Below, in pieces: positions 57,840-64,000 of a stretch of 64,000 nt of DNA. Positions within the stretch are counted from its first letter, which is position 1. Each line of letters begins with the position of its first letter. The DNA is taken from positions 21,169-85,168 of the forward strand of contig JAOTON010001257.1 in the NCBI GenBank assembly GCA_034440635.1. The letters run 5' to 3'. The translations under genes and the position numbers were made by a program. The notes beneath the pieces were generated by a model. The model was not told where the DNA came from. It worked only from the letters and a program-made list of their open reading frames with translations, and searched no databases. The DNA comes from Lepas anatifera (Eukaryota; Arthropoda; Thecostraca; Lepadidae).

Positions 57840-59244
57840 GGCCCCAAGAGCTGATCTGGGGCCCAAGAGCGGATCTAGGTTCTGAGGGTACCCTGAGCTG
57901 GTCTGGGTGCTGAGCTTGAGAGCCCCTTAAGTTGGCTTGAGGTTCCCTGAAGTGATCTGGCGCCTTAAACTGTTCTGGGGCTTCTTGAACTGGTTTAAGG
58001 CACTTTGAGCCTATCTGTGGCCCATTGAGCTAGTCTGATGACCTCATCTCTGGGACCAATGAGCTAGTCTAGTCCCTGGGTGAAGCATGAGCTGCTCTGT
58101 GACCCTGATCTACATCAGGGGCCCCTGAGGTGGTCTTGAATAGATAGATAATAAGAACACAAGGCCAACTCCCATCATCTTGGGCCGGGGTCAATGAGCT
58201 AGTCTATTCCCTGGACGCAAAACTGGGGGATGGGGAAGCTGCTCTGGAGGCCTCTGATCCACACTTGGGGGCCCCAGAGCTGGTCTTGAATAGATGGGGA
58301 ATAAGATTACAATGGAAAATCCCCTTGTAAAACGGAGCTAAAGAGGAATGAGGAATCTCTAAAACGGCTTGTGATACCTAGGCACCCCCTGGTTATATAA
58401 ATTTATTATACTGGTGGATTCTGGGAAGGGATGATAAAAAGGCATGTGCCCCTGAGATCAGAGCACAGCCCCCTAAACGAGGATTTCTACTAATAAATTT
58501 AAATGAAGAAATAGTTTTCACAATTTTCAGCACTGTCATACCATCCCCATCCAAACCACCAGCCTGTTCACCTTTTATTTACTCTTAATTGGGACCGAGC
58601 CTTGAGAATATGGAACTTAATAAACGCGTTCAAAGGTATCTCCCAAATTTTTCCGGCAGCAAAAATGTGTTCTTCCAAAGACACTATGCTACTCCTCGTC
58701 CCACGGCGATTGTGGGAGGCAAGGAACTTAATCCGCATTCAACCAGGGCTCACTCGTCACGACAAAACCAATGGGCATAGCAAAATAATTTTTCGGCTCC
58801 ACTTTGCCTTAACCTGCACATTGTAACAGATATCACATGCTCCGCTGATTTCTCTGATGTTAAGTACTTGCATGAGTTGGCTGTCCTTAAATCTACCAAA
58901 AAAGTAGTGTTTTGGCTACTTACATGACATTTTGGTGATATTTTTCCCCTTTTTAGTTTTAATCGAGTTTTCCTTCTCCGTCATTGATTTATTTGCATTT
59001 TTATTGAACCAAAGACCCCCAAAAAATGATATAAACAAAGATATAGTAAGTTTTTAGGTTACGTAAAAAGTACCCTTTTTCCCCGGGGTGCCCCTCAAAG
59101 TTGGTGTGCCCCCCCATACGAAAGCTCTGGCTGCGCCCCTGCACTATGGTTTGAAGTCCTCATAATGAATGGAAGTGGATGCAATTTGACATAAAGGTAG
59201 CTTAGGGTCGCCGATACAAGTGATTCTAGGCCAATATAATGTTT

Positions 59245-62088
59245 GGGGGCATTCCAGGACAAAACGACCAAAAAAATTTCAGTTTGACACCACCATGTCT
59301 AGAAAAAGTCTGAAACTTTGTCTCCGGGGTAGTTTTGGGCCAGAAACACGCCTGTGAGAATCTTAGCCCCCTCCGACCAACGGTGACCGAGTTATAGCCC
59401 GAGGTATTTTCGGAAGGTCACCTTGTAGACTCATCTTTGATGCTTCATAACTCAACAACGCATTGCCCGATTAACAAGTTTTGTATATCATTGAACTCGT
59501 CTTGAACCATAAATTATTTTGAAAAAATTAAAATTTAAAAAATTTTGACTTTTAATTCGTTTGACCTTTTCTTAGATGACCTAGCTTGACCTTTTCGACA
59601 TTGAAATTGACCTTTTAGACACCTCAAAAATTTTGCTTCATCAAATATCTTTCGATAGAAAAAAATGCATTCTTTTTATAAATTCAAAATATTTAGCACC
59701 GAAGGTGGGTATGTAGATCGTTTTTGACCACTGCGGCAGTACAGCCTTATGTTTAACGCCGCAAACATAGCGATTGCTTTTGTAATCGGTTGCTGGTAAT
59801 CATATGGCATTGTCTTTACGAAATTTTCATCGTGAAAGTGTCAAAATATATGACAATTAACACGCGCCCACCCGAGGGGGTGGGAAACCGGCCTCCTCAG
59901 GCCTCTACAGGTAGTAAAAAACACCTTCGTGCAGCGCCACCGTACTCCATGTACCTCTAACACAACATTTTGCAACTTCTGAAAACATAATTTAGGTCAA
60001 CTGGGAGGTGGTAGGTACCGTAAATACTGAAGGCCAGCTGGCAACTGACTGGTGAGGGGGGTGACCTGAGGTAGACGGTCGTCGTTATGCCTTGTGGGAC
60101 TTTCAACTTTGGTTCATTGATTAACACTTCATCGTGGGAGTTGCTTGTTTGAGTGGTGGGGTCGGGGTCTCCGTAAAAAGTCCCTTGATGACTCTAGTGA
60201 GACACCTACTCCTAAAACTGAACTGGCATCAACTTGGACAATATTTATGAAAATAAAAATTGCAGTCATTAAAAGTGAAAGAAAGGGATCCATTGTTTCG
60301 AGGGAGACGAGGGCAAATGAACTTATTAATAATTGACGTTTCAGCCTTAAACGAAAATTTACGAAGATGTCGCGGCTTTCTCCATAATTGAAACAAGTAT
60401 AACTTATCCTATGGGCACCACTAACTCAACCAATTACATCGTTCCTGGAGATGGAAAAATAATATCGATACAAGGTGACCCAGTGCAGCACAGCATACGT
60501 TTGAGAGGATTCATGCAATGTAACGTGTCTGAAAGCCGTTCATTCCCAAAAAGTAATTTGAATCTGCTCATATATGAGAAAAAATGTCCTGAAATTGTAA
60601 CGCATTCGACTTGGTCACTTGAACAGGTTGCCTCATGATATTTTTACAAGGTGATCATTTCATAGCTGACACGGATCCCAGAATCCCAGATGAATAATGA
60701 CACAGTGCACTGGGAGTGATGCCGCTAAACAGCCAGTTATAACCACTACCGAATATGTTACGTACAATCGTTTGGTCGTGTCACCTTTGAGTTTGCTCGA
60801 GGTCACAGTATTTTTTACAGGAACGAAGTGGAAACCTAAATTTTGTGGCACAATAGGTGACAGAGGAGAGCCGTAGAAAGAAACGTTCAGCACCATTGGA
60901 ACACTCTTGTTGAGCCCAAACGGATTATGTATCTTATAATATTGCCTAGTCAAATGTCAAAATTAACCTGCTTTTGACCTAGAGCCAGGCCTAGGTCTGT
61001 ATGGTAAAAAGAATATTAATCAAACTGCAGAGGCAAGTCAGACACGACAACGTTTAATTAAAACGTCCATCGCAATTCTCGACAATTCTCAATTCTCTCA
61101 AGTTATCAAAATTTACCAATTGCTCCATGCATTTCTAATGAAAAGATCATGACCCTGACCCTGCTCCCGGTTATCGACATAGAAATCCTGCTACGAAAAT
61201 TATCGTGCTCGGTGACCTTACTATGTAATGTGAATCTAACGACGATAGGCTAGATTTGATATTATTGATGCACCTCCCAAACTTTTTTCGAGGTTAGGTC
61301 TCTTGACCTGGGTTGGCCGTCTGACCTAGTATAACCCAGACATAAAATTTTGCCAGAAGCTGCAAAAATTTCGAGTTAGAGCTACATGAAGTACGGTGGC
61401 GCTGCGCGAAGGTCTTTTTTTACTACCTGTGGAAACCTGAAGAGGCCGGTTGCCCACCCCCTTGTGTGGGCGCGTGTTAATTCTCATATATTTTGACACT
61501 TTCACGACGAAAATTTCGTAAAGACAATGCCGTATGATTGCAAGCAACCGATTACAAAAGCAATCGCTTTGTTTGCGGCGTTAAACATAAGGCTGTACTA
61601 CCGCAGTGGTCAAAAACCGTCTGCATACCTACCTTAGGTGCTAAAAATTTGGAACTTATAGCAAAAATGCATTTTTTTCTATCGAAAGATATTTGATGAA
61701 GCAAAATTTTTGAGGTGTCTAAAAGGTCAATTTCAATGTCGAAAAGGTCAAGCTAGGTCATCTAAGGAAAGGTCAAACGAATTAAAAGTCAAAATTTTTA
61801 AAATTTAAATATTTTTCTTCAAAATAATGCATGGTTCAAGACGAGTTCAATGATATACAAAACTTGTTAATCGGGCAATGCGTTGTTGAGTTATGAAGCA
61901 TCAAAGATGAGTCTACAAGGTGACCTCCCGAAAATGCCTCGGGCTATAACTCGGTCATCGTTGGTCGGAGGGGGCTAAGATTCTCACAGGCGTGTTTCTG
62001 GCCCAAAACTACCCCGGAGACAAAGTTTCAGATTTTTTCTAGATATGGTGGTGTCAAGCCTTGGTCGATCTGTCCTGGAATGCCCCCC
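59245..62088. repeat. 2.8-kb near-palindrome with about 760-bp arms
   Basis: The left arm (59245 to about 60005) and right arm (about 61335-62088) are highly similar inverted copies. Outer ends are GGGGGCATTCCAGGAC and GTCCTGGAATGCCCCC. Shared blocks include TTGACACCACCAT, CTGAAACTTTGTCTCC, CGTTTGACCTTT and GTTTAACGCCGCAAAC. The TTAA element at 59861-61476 sits exactly in the centre. No convincing outer target duplication was seen. Confidence 0.9.
59861..61476. mobile_element. TTAA-site element at the centre of the palindrome
   Basis: Inverted ends CACGCGCCCACCCGAGGG and CTTGTGTGGGCGCGTG, bounded by TTAA (59857-59860 and 61477-61480). It shares GTGGCGCTRCGCG, TACTACCTGTG-like and GACCT-rich blocks with the element at 7095-7930. 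No long coding frame is present. Confidence 0.82.
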
Positions 62089-62274
62089 TTTACCACTGCA
62101 AATGGCTTTGTGTTTCAAAGACTCCTCTGGAACTTTAGTCTCAAACTTGCAACTGAAAAACAAACTGCATTTCACCTGGGTTAATGCAATACTTCCTCCT
62201 CTCTTTATGTGTCAATACAGCGGCCAATAGTCGCTGCACTAAGCCATGTAGACACAGTTTATCACGCGTGTTTC

Positions 62275-62498
62275 CATAGGCGGATCCAGGGGCAAGGGGG
62301 CACGTGCCCCCCCTCATCGACCCTCGGGACCCCCTGAAAGATTGATGGCGCCCCCTAAAATGTCGCTTCCCACCCCCCCACAGGATACGAAAGTCGGCGC
62401 CCACCGATAGGTTTTGTCGGTCATAAGTGGCGCCCCCTGGTCCGGATGACGCCCCCGGGAAGGTGCCCCTCCGATCGGTAATCCTGGATCCGCCTATG
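62275..62498. mobile_element. hAT-type MITE, CATAGGCGG family
   Basis: A 224-bp element with ends CATAGGCGGATCCAGGGG and CCTGGATCCGCCTATG, flanked by cgtgtttc (62267-62274 and 62499-62506). It is closely related to 45090-45356 and less so to 4505-4746. Confidence 0.93.
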
Positions 62499-62506
62499 CG
62501 TGTTTC

Positions 62507-64000
62507 AATTTCTCTATGCCAATGTCCGATTATTTCCCAATTCAGAGGATGACAGAGACACTGTCAGCACTTTGGTCTGCCAATAACCCGTCTAAACGCA
62601 GATTCTGCAACCAGGTGATGGCGGTGCCAGAAAACAAGCATGCGTTTTCGTTTGTAGTTATTTTGTTTTGATTTGCTTTTTGTTTTTGGCCTACACTTCA
62701 AGTCATTGAGCACGGCAGCCCCGCTTTATGGCTTTTTATTACGTTCTGCACTTGACACAACAATAAAACGTCTCCATTCTAAATCAAGCAAAAGAGGCAT
62801 GCCACTCCATTAAGTGACACTGGCACCGCTATGGAATGAAATATGTGAGTACGGAGTATGGAAAAGGGCATGGAGTACTGCTTACTGTAACATCATAGTT
62901 AAATTGCATGTTTTGTTCAAATACTAAAATGAAAACATTGACCAAAATAAGTTTATTTTTCAAGCTGTATGCTGTCTATGATATTCATCACACCAAGTCT
63001 TGTACGACCGTTAAAATATCCAACTTAATAGAAAATACAGCATTCACATCACAGCTCAACTCTCAGAGACCAGACTGAGCCTGGCGGCTGCCAGAGGTGC
63101 TCGGACACCCGAGGCGCGCCGCGCGCGAGACGACGACCAGCACGGGGGAGGGGAGGGGCAGGAGAGAGGTGAAAACAAGAGCTGTGTTCATACCACGGTC
63201 TGGAAGATAACAGTCTGCTCTATCATAATGAAATTTTGCACTTTCTTGCGTCTGTTCTCAGTATCATGGTGTGATTGACTTAATCAGGTATATTCTATTG
63301 CATTAAACGTTAGTGTCGATCACCGAAGGGAGACCACCCGCATATTGTTCTGTCTCTGGCAAACATCCCGACAGCAGTACGTCTATCTCTATCCTCTATG
63401 ATAATTTTAAAATATTCAGAGAATGGCAGAAATAATGAAGACCTCGGTCTGTCGACGCCAAGTCTAAAGGCACATTCCCTAGGCTGGGTGACGTCGATGG
63501 TGGACAAACAAGCACGCGCTTTCCTTCACGGTACATATACAAAGTAAGAAGGACCAGTCTTTAAAACCAGTGGCCTATACAATATTGCATAGTGGTATGG
63601 CTTACGGTAATACGGTGCACATGACTTATATATGTCATACCCATTTACAGCCCGACTTGAAGAGGGAAGCAGCAGACGAAGATTAGTCCATTAGTAATCA
63701 CCACCTCATGAATGTCCGAGCAAGTTGAAATAACACTGAACAAACCGAGATGGCAGTTACAGAACAGACTTTTGGGTAGTCGTTGATATCTTCCTGAGCT
63801 TCTAGAATTACAAAATGGCACCTGTTTTACCGATCGAGGACACGAGACGGATCATACAACGGAAGAGGTTAAAAGGGCAAGAGCACGTCCCCATCCCCTT
63901 TTTGGAGGGGTCTGACGCTTGAATGGTCAATCTTGGATTGGCCGGGTCTTATAAAAAAACACTTCTAATCGAGAATCGACCAGTTACGGAGAGGCAACTC
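62507..64000. other. No gene recognised; GC-rich patch 63080-63175
   Basis: The patch GAGGCGCGCCGCGCGCGAG and its surroundings stand out from AT-rich flanks and could be a promoter or exon, but I see no frame or motif to support that. Confidence 0.35.

Larger units (their letters stand above)
54330..58290. repeat. Degenerate array of GAGCTGATCTGGTGCCCC-like units
   Basis: Units of about 20-30 bp vary around CCCTGAGCTGATCTGGTGCC. Larger blocks also repeat: GGTCGGGGACCACTGATCTG is at about 54764 and about 57353. The array is broken by the insertions at 55180 and 57553. Confidence 0.85.
52726..59141. mobile_element. Large non-autonomous hAT element filled with tandem repeats
   Basis: Ends CAGGGGCGCAGTCAGGGGG and CTCTGGCTGCGCCCCTG, with cactatgg on both sides (52718-52725 and 59142-59149). 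Total 6416 bp, or about 4.0 kb without the two later insertions. The interior is non-coding: three 510-530-bp repeats and then a long degenerate array. No transposase of its own was seen, so it would need enzymes from elsewhere. Confidence 0.9.

Overview
The window is animal nuclear DNA, most likely from an arthropod. Two things point to this: the intron-rich gene described below, and the dense mix of hAT-type cut-and-paste elements, TTAA-site elements, a tRNA-derived SINE and Jockey-like retroelement relics. There is no bacterial, organellar or viral gene organisation. The species cannot be named from the sequence.

I can support only one host gene. It lies on the minus strand from about 40466 down to 15453 and encodes a BTBD17-like protein with a BTB domain, a BACK domain and the BTBD17 C-terminal region. 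I assembled seven coding exons (40466-40341, 35118-34978, 26271-26092, 25830-25710, 21120-20984, 19599-19388, 16042-15453) by splice sites, reading phase and resemblance to vertebrate BTBD17. They give about 501 residues. Five of the six junctions join cleanly with GT-AG introns. The junction between the fourth and fifth exons is off by one base. No signal peptide was found, so a further 5' exon may lie at higher coordinates, possibly outside the window.

The rest is repeats. Regions 1-8000 and 41700-62500 are rich in short hAT-like MITEs with 8-bp target duplications, some paired with unfilled copies of the same site. The first intron holds a 3.8-kb foldback element (35254-39041) built from two opposed 42-bp satellite arrays. 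Two minisatellites (21146-21745 and 26298-26790) sit against the 3' splice sites of two BTBD17 exons. A 28-bp satellite follows at 27053-27422. A 6.4-kb hAT element (52726-59141) filled with degenerate tandem repeats carries two younger insertions, one of them a 2.1-kb hAT element with a transposase C-terminal fragment. A 2.8-kb near-palindrome (59245-62088) is centred on a TTAA element.

Apart from BTBD17, coding traces are transposon debris: a hAT dimerisation domain, a non-LTR reverse transcriptase end and an RNase H scrap. No tRNA gene, rRNA or CRISPR was found. Long stretches (about 8-13 kb, 27.5-34.9 kb, 42-44.8 kb, 48-50.4 kb, 62.5-64 kb) show nothing I can name.
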